64,000 nt of DNA. It comes from Pseudomonas pergaminensis. Lineage in GTDB: Bacteria > Pseudomonadota > Gammaproteobacteria > Pseudomonadales > Pseudomonadaceae. A model generated the notes under the pieces. The model was given only the letters and a program-made list of their open reading frames with translations, did not search any database and was not told the origin of the DNA. Positions 1-8,405 of the stretch are shown one piece after another. Position 1 is the first letter of the stretch, and every line of letters starts with the position of its first letter. Location of the stretch: the NCBI RefSeq assembly GCF_024112395.2, contig NZ_CP078013.2:2294001-2358000 (forward strand), read 5' to 3'. Made by a program: the position numbers and the translations under genes.

Positions 1-1
1 G

Positions 2-631
2 CGCGCCGTTGCCCAGGGCAGCCTGTGGTTCTTGCCACCCAAACGGGCACTGTGGATTCCCGCCGAAGAAGAACACGATCAACTGATGCTGACGCCGGTG
101 CAGATGCGCTCGATCTATATCCAGGCCGACGCGGCCGCCGGTTTCGGTGACCGGTGCCGGATCGTCGATGTATCGCTGCTGTTGCGTGAGCTGATTCTGG
201 TGCTGGCCAATGAGCCGATCGAGTACGAACTTGAAGGCCGCAATAGTCACGTGGTGGCGCTGATCCTCAGCGAGCTGGCCGCCGCGCGCACCTTGCCGTT
301 GCAGATCCCGTGGCCGCTCGACCGCCGACTGCTGATGGTGTGCCGCGCGATACTTGAAACACCTGGGCAAACCCACACGGTGGCGTATTGGGCTGACCAG
401 GTCGGCGCCAGTTCACGCACGCTGATCCGCTTGTTTCTCAAGGAAACCGGCCTGACCTACCGCCAGTGGGTGCAGCAGGTGCGCCTGGCCTGTGCCCTGG
501 AACGGCTGGAGAATGGCGAGCCCATCGGCCGGATCGCCCAGGACCTGGGGTATGTGAGCGCCAGTGCCTTCAGTGCGATGTTTCGCCGCGCGATCGGCGT
601 TTCACCGCGCGACTTTCTGGTCCGCGACTGA
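2..631 (+). CDS. AraC-family transcriptional regulator (5' truncated)
   Basis: The reading frame is open from the first bases of the window, so the true start lies outside it. The first visible residues include LPPKRALWIPA, which matches the end of the N-terminal cupin (AraC-binding) domain of one-component AraC regulators. The C-terminal ~100 residues are a double helix-turn-helix, with RTLIRLFLKETGLTYRQWVQQVRL as first helix pair and IGRIAQDLGYVSASAFSAMF as second. The protein ends in the usual SPRDFLVRD tail. It should bind DNA and respond to a small ligand, but neither ligand nor target can be read here. Its 3' end overlaps the tail of the convergent kinase gene by about 30 bp. Confidence 0.9.
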   Translation, partial: RAVAQGSLWFLPPKRALWIPAEEEHDQLMLTPVQMRSIYIQADAAAGFGDRCRIVDVSLLLRELILVLANEPIEYELEGRNSHVVALILSELAAARTLPLQIPWPLDRRLLMVCRAILETPGQTHTVAYWADQVGASSRTLIRLFLKETGLTYRQWVQQVRLACALERLENGEPIGRIAQDLGYVSASAFSAMFRRAIGVSPRDFLVRD

Positions 632-1948
632 CGGCATGGGTGACTGGCAGCGAGGCAGCAGCAACTGCGCGCACAACCCGCCGCCCTCGCGGTTGTAAAG
701 GGTCAGACCGCCTTGCAGGGTGTGCGCCAGCTGCTGCGCAATGGCCAGGCCCAGCCCGGTGCCGCCGGTGGTGCGGTTGCGCGAGCTTTCGACGCGATAG
801 AACGGCTTGACCACGTCGGGCAGTTGCGCCTCGGGAATGCCGGGGCCACGGTCAAGGATCTGGATCGACAGATGCGCATCGGCGTGGTGCTCGACGTTGA
901 CCGTGACGTCGCTGCCGAACTTCAACGCGTTGTCCACCAGGTTCACCAGCACCCGACGCAGTGCGTGGGGGCGGGTGTCGATCACGGTGCTGGTGGGCGC
1001 GGTGAGCACCACCTGTTTGCCGACGTCCTGATAGTCGAACACCAGGCTGTCGAGAAACGAATGCAGGTCGACCCGGCGACTGGCCTCGATGGTGCCGTCC
1101 ATGCTGCGTGCATAGGCCAGGCCTTCCTGGACCAGGTGCTGCATTTCACTGAGGTCATTCCAGAGTTTTTCCCGCTCCACCGACTCCTCCATGAGCTCGG
1201 CACGCAGTTTCATACGCGTGATCGGGGTTTGCAGGTCGTGGGAAATAGCCGCGAGCAGTTGCATGCGTTCCTTGATGTGGGTGGCGATGCGTTCCTGCAG
1301 GGTATTGAAGGCCACGGCCGCGTAGGCCACCTCGGTGGGGCCGTTCTCATCCAGGCGCGCGCCGCCGCCGTTGGGGTCCAGGCGGTCGACCGCATTGGCC
1401 AGGCGTGTCAGCGGCTCAGTCGCGGTGCGCACGGCCAGCAGGGTGCAGCCGAGCAGCAGCAACAGCTGCACCCCCAGTAACAGCGGCAGCCAGGGCGACA
1501 GCGGTGAGACTTGTGGGCGCACATCAATGGTCAGCGGCGTGCCATCGCGCAGGCGCAAGTGCGCCTGATAATGCGGGCGTTTGTCGGGGATGATATTGAA
1601 GGTCAGGCTGTAGTCCTGGCCCAGGGTGGCCACCATCGAGTGCACCGAGGCGGGCGCGGTGGTCATGTCCATCGGCTGGCCAGGCTGGCCTTCATCCAGT
1701 TGGTAGCGATAGGTGGCATGTTCGAAGCGAGGCAGCCAGGCTTGACGCTCTTCTGCGGGCAGGCGTTCGAGCATGGCTACCGAGGTGCTGATGTCCTGTT
1801 CGAAATTGCCCAGCATCAGCGACATGGCGCTTTGGTAACGCTCATAAAACTGCAGCCCGAAGGAAAGCCCGTGGGCGATCACCAGGCTGGTCAGAAAGAT
1901 CAGCGTCAGGCGCGAGGCCAGGGAGCGCGGCCAGCGCAGCCGTTTCAC
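602..1948 (-). CDS. Two-component sensor histidine kinase
   Basis: Inner-membrane sensor kinase of 448 residues. An N-terminal membrane segment (about 13-33) and a second one (about 152-172) enclose a periplasmic sensor region of about 115 residues. A HAMP linker follows, then HisKA with the phosphoacceptor His237 in AAISHDLQTP, then a HATPase domain with N-box NLVDNALKFG and G-boxes DRGPGIP and GGTGLGLAIA. Translation appears to start at a GTG that overlaps the TGA of the upstream response regulator (GTGA), so the two are coupled as a cognate pair. The signal is unknown. Because the pair sits directly behind the catalase gene, an oxidative or envelope stress input is possible; that is inference. 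Confidence 0.9.
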   Translation of the reverse strand: MKRLRWPRSLASRLTLIFLTSLVIAHGLSFGLQFYERYQSAMSLMLGNFEQDISTSVAMLERLPAEERQAWLPRFEHATYRYQLDEGQPGQPMDMTTAPASVHSMVATLGQDYSLTFNIIPDKRPHYQAHLRLRDGTPLTIDVRPQVSPLSPWLPLLLGVQLLLLLGCTLLAVRTATEPLTRLANAVDRLDPNGGGARLDENGPTEVAYAAVAFNTLQERIATHIKERMQLLAAISHDLQTPITRMKLRAELMEESVEREKLWNDLSEMQHLVQEGLAYARSMDGTIEASRRVDLHSFLDSLVFDYQDVGKQVVLTAPTSTVIDTRPHALRRVLVNLVDNALKFGSDVTVNVEHHADAHLSIQILDRGPGIPEAQLPDVVKPFYRVESSRNRTTGGTGLGLAIAQQLAHTLQGGLTLYNREGGGLCAQLLLPRCQSPMPSVADQKVAR

Positions 1949-2685
1949 GAGGCTTCTCCCAGGATTTCCACCGGGTAGGTGAACACATAGCCTTCGCTGC
2001 GCACTGTCTTGACGTAGGCCGGGTCGCGCGCGTCATCCAGCAGGCGCTGGCGCAGGCGGCTGACCAGCAAGTCGATGGAGCGGTCGAACAGGTCGGCATC
2101 GCGGCCCTGGGTGAGATTGAGCAATTGATCGCGGCTCAGTACACGCTGGGGGTGGTCGACAAAGACCCGCAACAGGCGGTATTCGCCGCCGCTCAGGTTG
2201 ACGATGGTGCCCTGGGCGTCCATCAGGTGGCGTGCGGTGGTGTCCAGCCGCCATTTGCCGAAGGCCACCAGGCGGCTGGCTTCGCTGACGATCAGGTTGG
2301 GCGGCAGTGAGCGGGTGCGGCGCAATATGGCGTTGATGCGCGCCAGCAGCTCGCGGGCGGCGAAGGGTTTGACCAAGTAATCATCGGCGCCCATTTCCAG
2401 GCCGATGATGCGGTCGGTTTCGTCGTTGCGTGCGGTCAGCATCAGGATCGGCGTGGCTTTGTGTTTGCCCGCACGCAGCTCGCGGCACAGCACCAGCCCA
2501 CCGTCGCCCGGCATCATGATGTCGAGCACGATCAGGTCCACCGCCGTGGCATCGAGCAAGGCGCGCATTTGCCGACCGTCCGAGGCCACCGTGGTGCGCA
2601 AGCCGTTTTTCTTCAGGTAATTGCCGACGAGTTCGCGGATCTCACGATCGTCGTCGACAATCATAATGTGATCGATATGGTCCAT
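1945..2685 (-). CDS. OmpR/PhoB-family response regulator
   Basis: Cytoplasmic response regulator of 246 residues. The receiver has the acidic pocket MIVDDD, the phosphoacceptor Asp in LIVLDIMMPG, the Thr of LMLTARN and the Lys of YLVKPF. A winged-helix effector domain follows, with LSGGEYRLLRVFVDHPQRVLSR, SIDLLVSRLRQRL and the wing TVRSEGYVFTYPV. The start ATG at 2685 gives MDHIDHIMIVDDD, the natural N-terminus; longer upstream frames run into catalase. Only 5 bp separate it from the catalase stop and it overlaps the kinase start by four bases, which argues for one katA-regulator-kinase transcript. Confidence 0.93.
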   Translation of the reverse strand: MDHIDHIMIVDDDREIRELVGNYLKKNGLRTTVASDGRQMRALLDATAVDLIVLDIMMPGDGGLVLCRELRAGKHKATPILMLTARNDETDRIIGLEMGADDYLVKPFAARELLARINAILRRTRSLPPNLIVSEASRLVAFGKWRLDTTARHLMDAQGTIVNLSGGEYRLLRVFVDHPQRVLSRDQLLNLTQGRDADLFDRSIDLLVSRLRQRLLDDARDPAYVKTVRSEGYVFTYPVEILGEAS

Positions 2686-2690
2686 CTGGC

Positions 2691-4124
2691 TCACCCTAAG
2701 AGTTCGATGGCGCGGGCAACACCCGCGCCATAGGTAGGATCGGCTTGCGTGCAGTGCTGGATATGGCGCGCTTTGGCTTGGGGGCTGGCGCCCTGGATGG
2801 AACGCGCGGTGTTGTCGAACAAGGCCTGTTGCTGGGTGGCGCTCATCAAGCGGAACAGTGCGCCGGGTTGGGAAAAATAGTCCGTGTCTTCCCGGTGGTT
2901 CCAATGCGCAGCGCTGCCTTCCAGGGCCAGCGGTGGTTCGCGAAAGTCGGGTTGCTCCACCCATTGCGCGTGGCTGTTGGGTTCGTAGCCGAGGGTGCTG
3001 CCGGCATTGCCGTCGGTGCGCATCTGCCCGTCGCGGTGGTAGCTGTTGACCGGGCAACGCGGGGCGTTCACCGGGATCTGATGATGGTTCACGCCGACGC
3101 GGTAGCGCTGCGCGTCGCCATAGGCGAACAGGCGCGCCTGCAGCATCTTATCCGGCGAAAAGCTGATGCCCGGCACCACGTTGGCGGGGTTGAAAGCGGC
3201 TTGTTCGACGTCGGCGAAGTAGTTGTCGGGGTTGCGATTGAGCTCCAGGACACCCACTTCGATCAGCGGATAGTCCTGATGCGGCCAGACTTTGGTCAGG
3301 TCGAACGGGTTGATCGCATAAGTGCCGGCATCCGCCTCCGGCATGATTTGCACGTGGAGCGTCCATTGCGGGAAGCGGCCCTCTTCGATGCTGGTGTACA
3401 GGTCGCGCTGGGCGCTTTCACGGTCGTCGCCGACCACTTGGCTGGCCTGCTCGTCGGTGAGGTTGTGGATGCCTTGCGCGGTTTTCCAGGTGAATTTCAC
3501 CCAGAAACGCTCGTTGGCCGGGCTGATAAAGCTGAAGGTGTGGCTGCCAAAACCATGCATGTGTCGATAGGACTGCGGCAACCCTCGGTCGCTCATCACA
3601 ATCGTGACCTGGTGCAGGGCTTCGGGCAGCAGGGTCCAGAAATCCCAGTTGTTGCGCGCGCTACGCATGTGGGTGCGAGGGTCACGTTTGACGGCGTGGT
3701 TGAGGTCGGGAAATTTCAACGGGTCGCGCAGGAAAAACACCGGGGTGTTGTTGCCCACCAGGTCCCAGTTGCCTTGCTCGGTGTAGAACTTGATGGCGAA
3801 ACCACGGATGTCCCGCTCGGCATCGGCAGCGCCGCGCTCGCCGGCCACGGTGGAAAAACGCACGAAGATATCCGTGGTCTTGCCCACGTGGGAAAACAGG
3901 TCGGCCTTGGTGAACCGGGTGATGTCTTGGGTGACGGTAAACCGGCCGAACGCGCCGGAGCCCTTGGCGTGCATGCGGCGCTCGGGGATGACTTCACGGT
4001 CGAAGTGCGCCAGTTTTTCCAGCAGCCAGACGTCCTGCAACAACACGGGGCCGCGGGGGCCGGCGGTCTGCGAATGGTTGTTGTCGACCACGGGTGCGCC
4101 AGCGGCTGTCGTCAGTTTTTTCAT
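2691..4124 (-). CDS. katA: Catalase (monofunctional haem catalase, KatA type)
   Basis: Breaks hydrogen peroxide down to water and oxygen. The 477-residue length fits the small-subunit haem catalases (P. aeruginosa KatA is about 480). The distal His52 lies in [13 protein letters not shown], the distal Asn125 in [11 protein letters not shown], and the proximal haem-ligand Tyr in [12 protein letters not shown]. No signal peptide is visible, so it is probably cytoplasmic. ATG at 4124 was chosen because AAGGGG lies 8 bases upstream; a TTG at 4130 would add two residues. The two-component genes begin 5 bp downstream. The exact orthology among Pseudomonas catalases was not tested. Confidence 0.94.
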   Translation of the reverse strand: MKKLTTAAGAPVVDNNHSQTAGPRGPVLLQDVWLLEKLAHFDREVIPERRMHAKGSGAFGRFTVTQDITRFTKADLFSHVGKTTDIFVRFSTVAGERGAADAERDIRGFAIKFYTEQGNWDLVGNNTPVFFLRDPLKFPDLNHAVKRDPRTHMRSARNNWDFWTLLPEALHQVTIVMSDRGLPQSYRHMHGFGSHTFSFISPANERFWVKFTWKTAQGIHNLTDEQASQVVGDDRESAQRDLYTSIEEGRFPQWTLHVQIMPEADAGTYAINPFDLTKVWPHQDYPLIEVGVLELNRNPDNYFADVEQAAFNPANVVPGISFSPDKMLQARLFAYGDAQRYRVGVNHHQIPVNAPRCPVNSYHRDGQMRTDGNAGSTLGYEPNSHAQWVEQPDFREPPLALEGSAAHWNHREDTDYFSQPGALFRLMSATQQQALFDNTARSIQGASPQAKARHIQHCTQADPTYGAGVARAIELLG

Positions 4125-4220
4125 GCTCAAGTCCCCTTGTTTCTGATTGTTGTGTCAGGGAGCATCAAACCAGACCCCTCAGGGCACCGCGATTGCACGT
4201 AGGTATCGAGTCACTGAACC

Positions 4221-4637
4221 TCAGTTCAGGGTGAAGCTGACGTCGATGTTGCGGCGTGTGGCTTTCGAATAGGGGCAGTTCTGGTGGGCCGCTTCAATCA
4301 ATTGCCTGGCTACCTCGGGTTCTATCTCGGGCAACGAAACGCTGAGGTGCGCCTGCAAGAAAAAACCCTGTGCGCCGTGCAGCAGGTCGACTTGGGCATC
4401 AATCGCCGCCGTGGCCGGAAACAGGATTTTTCGGGCATTGCAGGCATGGCGCAGCGCGGCCAGGAGCGATGCCGACCAGCACACCGCAAACAGTTGCTCG
4501 GGGTTGGTGCCGCTCCCCGGAGCACCGGGCGGGGAGAGCTTGATACCCAGCCGGCCATCCACGCTACGCCCTGCGCCCTCTCGACCGCCTGTGGTAGAGG
4601 TGTGGCCGGAATACAGAATTTTTTCGATGCTCAGCAT
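4221..4637 (-). CDS. Ohr/OsmC-family protein with displaced peroxidatic cysteine
   Basis: Member of the Ohr (organic hydroperoxide resistance) branch of the OsmC fold, 138 residues. Family marks kept are TTGGREG with the catalytic Arg, GTNPEQLFA with the Glu, and the second redox cysteine in QNCPYSKATR (Cys121). In ordinary Ohr the peroxidatic Cys lies in a (Y)SACF motif. Here the aligned stretch is LFAVCWSASLLAAL, so that position is Ser57 and the only nearby Cys is Cys53, one helical turn earlier. It may be a divergent paralogue with changed or lost peroxidase activity. ATG at 4637 is favoured by AGGA 7 bases upstream; an ATG at 4643 is also possible. It follows the sigma-like gene on the same strand by about 37 bp. 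Confidence 0.85.
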   Translation of the reverse strand: MLSIEKILYSGHTSTTGGREGAGRSVDGRLGIKLSPPGAPGSGTNPEQLFAVCWSASLLAALRHACNARKILFPATAAIDAQVDLLHGAQGFFLQAHLSVSLPEIEPEVARQLIEAAHQNCPYSKATRRNIDVSFTLN

Positions 4638-4674
4638 GGGCATTTCCTGGGAAGAATCGACGGCAGTGGGAAAG

Positions 4675-5046
4675 TCAAATTGCCCACTGGATAGATGGCG
4701 AATTCAGCAGAGGGGTGACGCTGGTGGACGGCAGATATCCCAACAGCGTCGTACGGGCGATCTCCAGCAACCAGGCTCGGAACGGCGTGGCAGCGTCGTA
4801 GCCTGCGGCATTTTCCAGCACGGCCAGGAAGGCTTCACGTACCAGGTATTGGATGTTTTCATGGCGAATCCGCCCGGCCTGTGCCTGGCCCTCATAAAAA
4901 GCCACCAACAACGGTGTGACGTTGTCCCACAGTCGCCACACGGCGCCTCGGTCACCGTTGAGCACATGCTCCATCAATGTGCACAGCCTTTCATTGCCGA
5001 GACGGCCCACCTTGCACAGGCAATTGCCGCGATAACCTTCGGTCAT
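4675..5046 (-). CDS. Sigma-70 region 2-like short protein (ECF-type, no region 4)
   Basis: Small protein of 123 residues. Its central part, GDRGAVWRLWDNVTPLLVAFYEG through YLVREAFLAVLE to FRAWLLEIART, has the spacing and residues of ECF sigma factor region 2, which binds core polymerase and the -10 element. Full ECF factors are about 160-200 residues and carry a C-terminal region 4 helix-turn-helix; here the protein stops about 25 residues after region 2. It may be a truncated sigma factor, or a region-2 protein acting as a polymerase-binding modulator. Three Cys lie near the N-terminus (CLCKVGRL...RLC). It lies between the creatininase-like and Ohr-like genes, all on the minus strand. Confidence 0.6.
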   Translation of the reverse strand: MTEGYRGNCLCKVGRLGNERLCTLMEHVLNGDRGAVWRLWDNVTPLLVAFYEGQAQAGRIRHENIQYLVREAFLAVLENAAGYDAATPFRAWLLEIARTTLLGYLPSTSVTPLLNSPSIQWAI

Positions 5047-5125
5047 GGTTGCATCCCTCTTGAATGCTGACGGTGATGAGATTCAAGAGTGATGCCTGGC
5101 CGCGTTGGCCACCAGTTAGGCGGTG

Positions 5126-5905
5126 TTAGCAGTTGTTAGTCGAGGCGCTGACCGGGCCGAGCGGAGTTGATTCGTGGCTGAATGCCTCCAGCTCGCGTAC
5201 CAGGCTTTCGGCCGCCAGCCTGACTAGCTCACCGCCTTTTTTCGGCGTCGCTTGGCCCGGGTCCGAGCCCATGCGGCCGTCCGGGAAGCGTGCGCGGAAG
5301 TCATGGGCCTCGCGAATCGGCCCGGAATTGGCGATTTGCGGCGAATAGGTCGCCGACTTGATCGCGTCCGGGTAGGCCCATTGAGTCACCGCAATCTCCG
5401 ACGGCGTGGCGTGGATCCCGTGGCCGGTGGGGAACTGTCGGTTGGCCAGTGCGCCAACGCCTTCCAGGTCCCACCAGTTGCTCAGTTTCAAGGCGAACCC
5501 GGCGGATTGCCTGGCAAAACTGGCGCGGGCATACAGTTGCGAAAATGCCGCTTCGATCGAGGCAATGTTGCCGCCATGGCCATTGAGGAAGAGGATCTTC
5601 TCGAAGCCGTGGGCAACCAGGGAAAGCACCCAGTCCTCAATGGCCGCGATAAACGTCGACGGGCGTAACGTGATGGTGCCGGCAAAGCCCAGGTGATGCT
5701 GGGCCATACCGATATTGAAGGTGGGGGCGATCAGGATATCCGACGTTTCTTGTGCCTGGTGGGCAATGATCTGCGGACACATCCAGTCGGTGCCTAGCAG
5801 GCCAATGGGCCCGTGCTGCTCGTTGGAGCCGATGGGAATCACAATGGTGCGGCTGCGTTCAAGAAATTGCTCGATTTCAGCCCAGGTGGACATGTGTAAA
5901 AGCAT
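5126..5905 (-). CDS. Creatininase-family amidohydrolase
   Basis: Cytoplasmic metal-dependent hydrolase of 259 residues, the usual size for the creatininase/MftE fold. Visible marks are IPIGSNEQHGP near residue 25 (metal ligands Glu and His), GTDW, the LFLNGHGGN loop near residue 108, and GIHATPSEI with the catalytic Glu. The family includes creatinine amidohydrolase and ring-opening deformylase-type enzymes; the substrate cannot be told from sequence alone. The ATG at 5905 has GAGAGG five bases upstream. The next gene (sigma-like) starts 79 bp downstream on the same strand. Confidence 0.85.
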   Translation of the reverse strand: MLLHMSTWAEIEQFLERSRTIVIPIGSNEQHGPIGLLGTDWMCPQIIAHQAQETSDILIAPTFNIGMAQHHLGFAGTITLRPSTFIAAIEDWVLSLVAHGFEKILFLNGHGGNIASIEAAFSQLYARASFARQSAGFALKLSNWWDLEGVGALANRQFPTGHGIHATPSEIAVTQWAYPDAIKSATYSPQIANSGPIREAHDFRARFPDGRMGSDPGQATPKKGGELVRLAAESLVRELEAFSHESTPLGPVSASTNNC

Positions 5906-6089
5906 GATGGCCTCTCTGTTTGACAGAGCCCCGGTGGGAGCGTGATGGAGTATTGCAAGTGCACGCCAATCTCATCACGGGGCAGGGGCAGCGAACATTG
6001 CACGATGGTGTCGATCCACGCGCTGTGGGCGGGTCTATGCTTGTTCAATAACCGAGGGCACTCCCAGGTTTCGCTGCGGACTAAGCAAC

Positions 6090-6107
6090 AGGGCCTACAT
6101 GGGCCCT
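6090..6107 (+). terminator. GC-rich hairpin before the AI-2E gene
   Basis: AGGGCC and GGCCCT form a 6-bp stem around a TACATG loop, followed shortly by CTGCTTTT. It lies in the 226-bp gap 5906-6131, where no other gene is seen, 24 bp before the start of the AI-2E gene. It could be a weak terminator or a leader hairpin. Confidence 0.35.
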
Positions 6108-6131
6108 CTGCTTTTCTGACATGGACCGGAC

Positions 6132-7199
6132 ATGAATCAAACCAACCTGCAATTCAAAACCCTGCTGTTGCTGCTGGGCCTGGTGACCGTCGCCTTTATC
6201 TGGATACTGCTGCCGTTCTATGGCGCGGTGTTCTGGGCGGTGATCCTCGGCATCATCTTTGCCCCTATGCAGCGTCGCCTGCAGCTGCGCTTTGGCTGGA
6301 ACCGCAACTTCACCTCCCTGGCCACCTTGAGCGCCTGCCTGGTCATTGCGATCCTGCCGGTGATCATCACCAGCGCCTTGCTGGTGCAAGAGGGCGCGAC
6401 GCTTTATAAGAATGTCGAAAGCGGCAAGCTGGACGTGGCGGGGTATATCGAGCAATTCAAGAATGTGTTGCCGCCGTACTTCCAGCACCTGCTGGACCGC
6501 TTTGGCATGGGCAACCTGGAAGGTTTGCGCGAGAAAATCGTCAAGAGCGCCATGCAGGGCAGCCAGTTCTTTGCAACCCAGGCGTTCAGCTTCGGGCAGG
6601 GCACGTTTGATTTCCTGGTGAGCTTTTTCATCATGCTGTATTTGCTGTTCTTCTTGCTGCGCGATGGCCCGGAACTGGTGCGCAAGGTGCGCACGGCGGT
6701 GCCGTTGGCCGAGCCGCAGAAGCGCCGGTTGCAGCTCAAGTTCAACCGGGTGGTGCGTGCCACGGTCAAGGGCAATGTGCTGGTGGCCGTGACCCAGGGC
6801 GCGCTGGGCGGATTGATCTTCTGGTTCCTGGATATCCCCAGTGCGTTGCTCTGGGCGGTGCTGATGGCATTTCTGTCATTGCTGCCGGCGGTGGGCGCGG
6901 GGATCGTGTGGGGGCCAGTGGCCGCCTACTTCCTGTTGAGCGGTTCGATCTGGCAGGGCGTGGTGCTGGCGCTGTTTGGCGTGTTTGTGATCGGCCTGGT
7001 GGACAACGTGCTGCGCCCGATTTTGGTGGGCAAGGACACCAAGATGCCCGACTACCTGATCCTGATCTCGACCCTGGGCGGTCTGTCGGTGTTTGGCTTG
7101 AACGGTTTCGTGATCGGGCCACTGGTGGCGGCGTTGTTCATGTCCAGTTGGGCGCTGTTCGTGGAGAGCAAGCCGCGAGTCAAGTTGCCATTACCCTGA
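6132..7199 (+). CDS. AI-2E family transporter (PerM-like membrane protein)
   Basis: Polytopic inner-membrane protein of 355 residues. Hydrophobic segments occur near residues 10-45, 62-85, 155-180, 215-265, 270-295 and 310-340, the pattern of the AI-2E/PerM (UPF0118) family. The conserved C-terminal stretch includes GPVAAYFLLSGSIWQGVVLALFG, VDNVLRPILVG and GLNGFVIGPLVAALF. Members are proposed exporters, for example of quorum signal AI-2 or sodium; the substrate here is unknown. It is a single gene on the plus strand, convergent with the small gene behind it. Confidence 0.9.
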   Translation: MNQTNLQFKTLLLLLGLVTVAFIWILLPFYGAVFWAVILGIIFAPMQRRLQLRFGWNRNFTSLATLSACLVIAILPVIITSALLVQEGATLYKNVESGKLDVAGYIEQFKNVLPPYFQHLLDRFGMGNLEGLREKIVKSAMQGSQFFATQAFSFGQGTFDFLVSFFIMLYLLFFLLRDGPELVRKVRTAVPLAEPQKRRLQLKFNRVVRATVKGNVLVAVTQGALGGLIFWFLDIPSALLWAVLMAFLSLLPAVGAGIVWGPVAAYFLLSGSIWQGVVLALFGVFVIGLVDNVLRPILVGKDTKMPDYLILISTLGGLSVFGLNGFVIGPLVAALFMSSWALFVESKPRVKLPLP

Positions 7200-7202
7200 A
7201 CC

Positions 7203-7385
7203 TCAGGCATGCAGCCTGAAGTTCGAGGCCTGTTGCAGTTGTTTTTCAGCGGCCGACAAGGACGTGAGCGGGCCGCTGATGGCTTCGCCATCGCGCACCA
7301 GGTACCAGCAGGCGAGTAAACCCGACTCCCGAAGGCGGGCGGGGACGGCGCTGCCGATGACGGACATGATCTGAACAGTGGGCAT
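7203..7385 (-). CDS. Small conserved hypothetical protein
   Basis: Sixty residues beginning MPTVQIMSVIGS. GGAGG sits five to six bases before the ATG at 7385, which decides this start over the TTG at 7397. The sequence has a tryptophan/tyrosine-containing core (CWYLVRDGEAISGPL) and a C-terminal amphipathic helix (SLSAAEKQLQQASNF). No family function is recognised. It ends 3 bp from the stop of the convergent AI-2E gene. Confidence 0.6.
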   Translation of the reverse strand: MPTVQIMSVIGSAVPARLRESGLLACWYLVRDGEAISGPLTSLSAAEKQLQQASNFRLHA

Positions 7386-7476
7386 AAGGACCTCCAATTG
7401 CTATGGGGGTCACCTTACGGGTTGGGCCTGCGTAGGAAAAATCACCTGTCTTGATAGTCGACATCGACGCGAGGCG

Positions 7477-7671
7477 TCAGTCCACCACCTGATCGAGCAT
7501 GTTCACCACTTCCTGCTCGCTGACCAAACCCTTGCGCACCAGGTTTTCTGCCAGCAGCGCGAGGAACTTGGCGCTGCGGTGGCCTTCCAGGTGCTTGAGC
7601 TCGGTGAGGGCGTTGTAGACCTTGCTGGACGTACAAAGGCCGGCGGTGCGGTGCGGGTTTTGCGTGGGCAT
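7477..7671 (-). CDS. Small conserved hypothetical protein
   Basis: Sixty-four residues, mostly helical (KVYNALTELKHLEGHRSAKFLALLAENLVRKGLVSEQEVVNMLDQVV). The second half reads like a small helical domain with a helix-turn-helix-like KGLVSEQEV segment, but no catalytic or binding motif is recognised. AAGGACG precedes the ATG. It is cytoplasmic by composition. A similar short protein is remembered from other Pseudomonas genomes; its role is not known to me. Confidence 0.65.
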   Translation of the reverse strand: MPTQNPHRTAGLCTSSKVYNALTELKHLEGHRSAKFLALLAENLVRKGLVSEQEVVNMLDQVVD

Positions 7672-7850
7672 GGTCAGTCGTCCTTGTTGTTATTGGGTGG
7701 ACAGAATCGATAGTGGAAGTATGTCGTGACACAAACATGACAGCGCGAGGCCTGTTCGGGCAAGTAGACATTGGTGTTGATGATGTGCGATTTCAGCTCT
7801 ATCAGTGTCCTCAAAGCGACCTTGGCGCTGTAAATCCGGACTTTTCAGGC

Positions 7851-7878
7851 AAAAAAAGGCCCCGCAACCTGCGGGGCC
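7851..7878 (-). terminator. Rho-independent terminator of the Tyr/Pro-rich protein gene
   Basis: On the minus strand, GGCCCCGC and GCGGGGCC form an 8-bp stem with a 5-base loop, followed by seven T. It lies 18 bp beyond the stop of the gene at 7896. Confidence 0.9.
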
Positions 7879-7895
7879 TGTTTCCAGATGAGTCG

Positions 7896-8243
7896 TTACC
7901 AGCCGCGACGGTAGTAGCCGTGGGGAGGGCCGTAGTAGCCACGGGGTGGGCCGTAATAGACCGGCGCCGGGCGATAATAAACCTGCTGTTGCACATACAC
8001 CGGTGGCGGCGGTGCGTAGTAGACCGGCGGCGGCGCGGCATACACCGGCTGCGGTTGCACATACACCGGCTGCTGCACATAGACCTCACGCGGCTGGCTG
8101 GCAACCACGGAGCCCACGACTGCGGCGCCGACTAAAGCACCCAATACAGCCGGGCCACCCCAACCACCACCGTGGGCGGAGGCTTGGCCTGCCATAGCGA
8201 GTGCGCCAACAAGCAAGGCGATCTTGGGGATTGTACGAATCAT
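7896..8243 (-). CDS. Secreted Tyr/Pro/Gly-rich repeat protein
   Basis: Has an N-terminal signal peptide (MIRTIPKIALLVGALAMAGQASAH) and a glycine-rich hydrophobic stretch (GPAVLGALVGAAVVGSVVA). Then comes a low-complexity region of VYVQQP, VYYAPPPP and YYGPP repeats that ends in YYRRGW. The composition suggests a periplasmic or outer-membrane-associated protein; no enzymatic motif is present. ATG at 8243 is preferred because GAGG lies 7 bases upstream, while the ATG at 8249 is too close to it. It is transcribed alone, with a strong terminator downstream. Confidence 0.75.
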   Translation of the reverse strand: MIRTIPKIALLVGALAMAGQASAHGGGWGGPAVLGALVGAAVVGSVVASQPREVYVQQPVYVQPQPVYAAPPPVYYAPPPPVYVQQQVYYRPAPVYYGPPRGYYGPPHGYYRRGW

Positions 8244-8405
8244 GGTCATTCCTCGGTTAGCCCCAGCGCTTGTGGTCTGTCATCAATAGACTCAAGTAAT
8301 GTCGCGGGGATACTTTTAAGACAACGTATTTCTAAAAAACAGCACAGCCGCTAGGTAAAGGTTGTGTAAGGTCTGTACCGATTTGCTTACTCAAAGGAGC
8401 TACCC

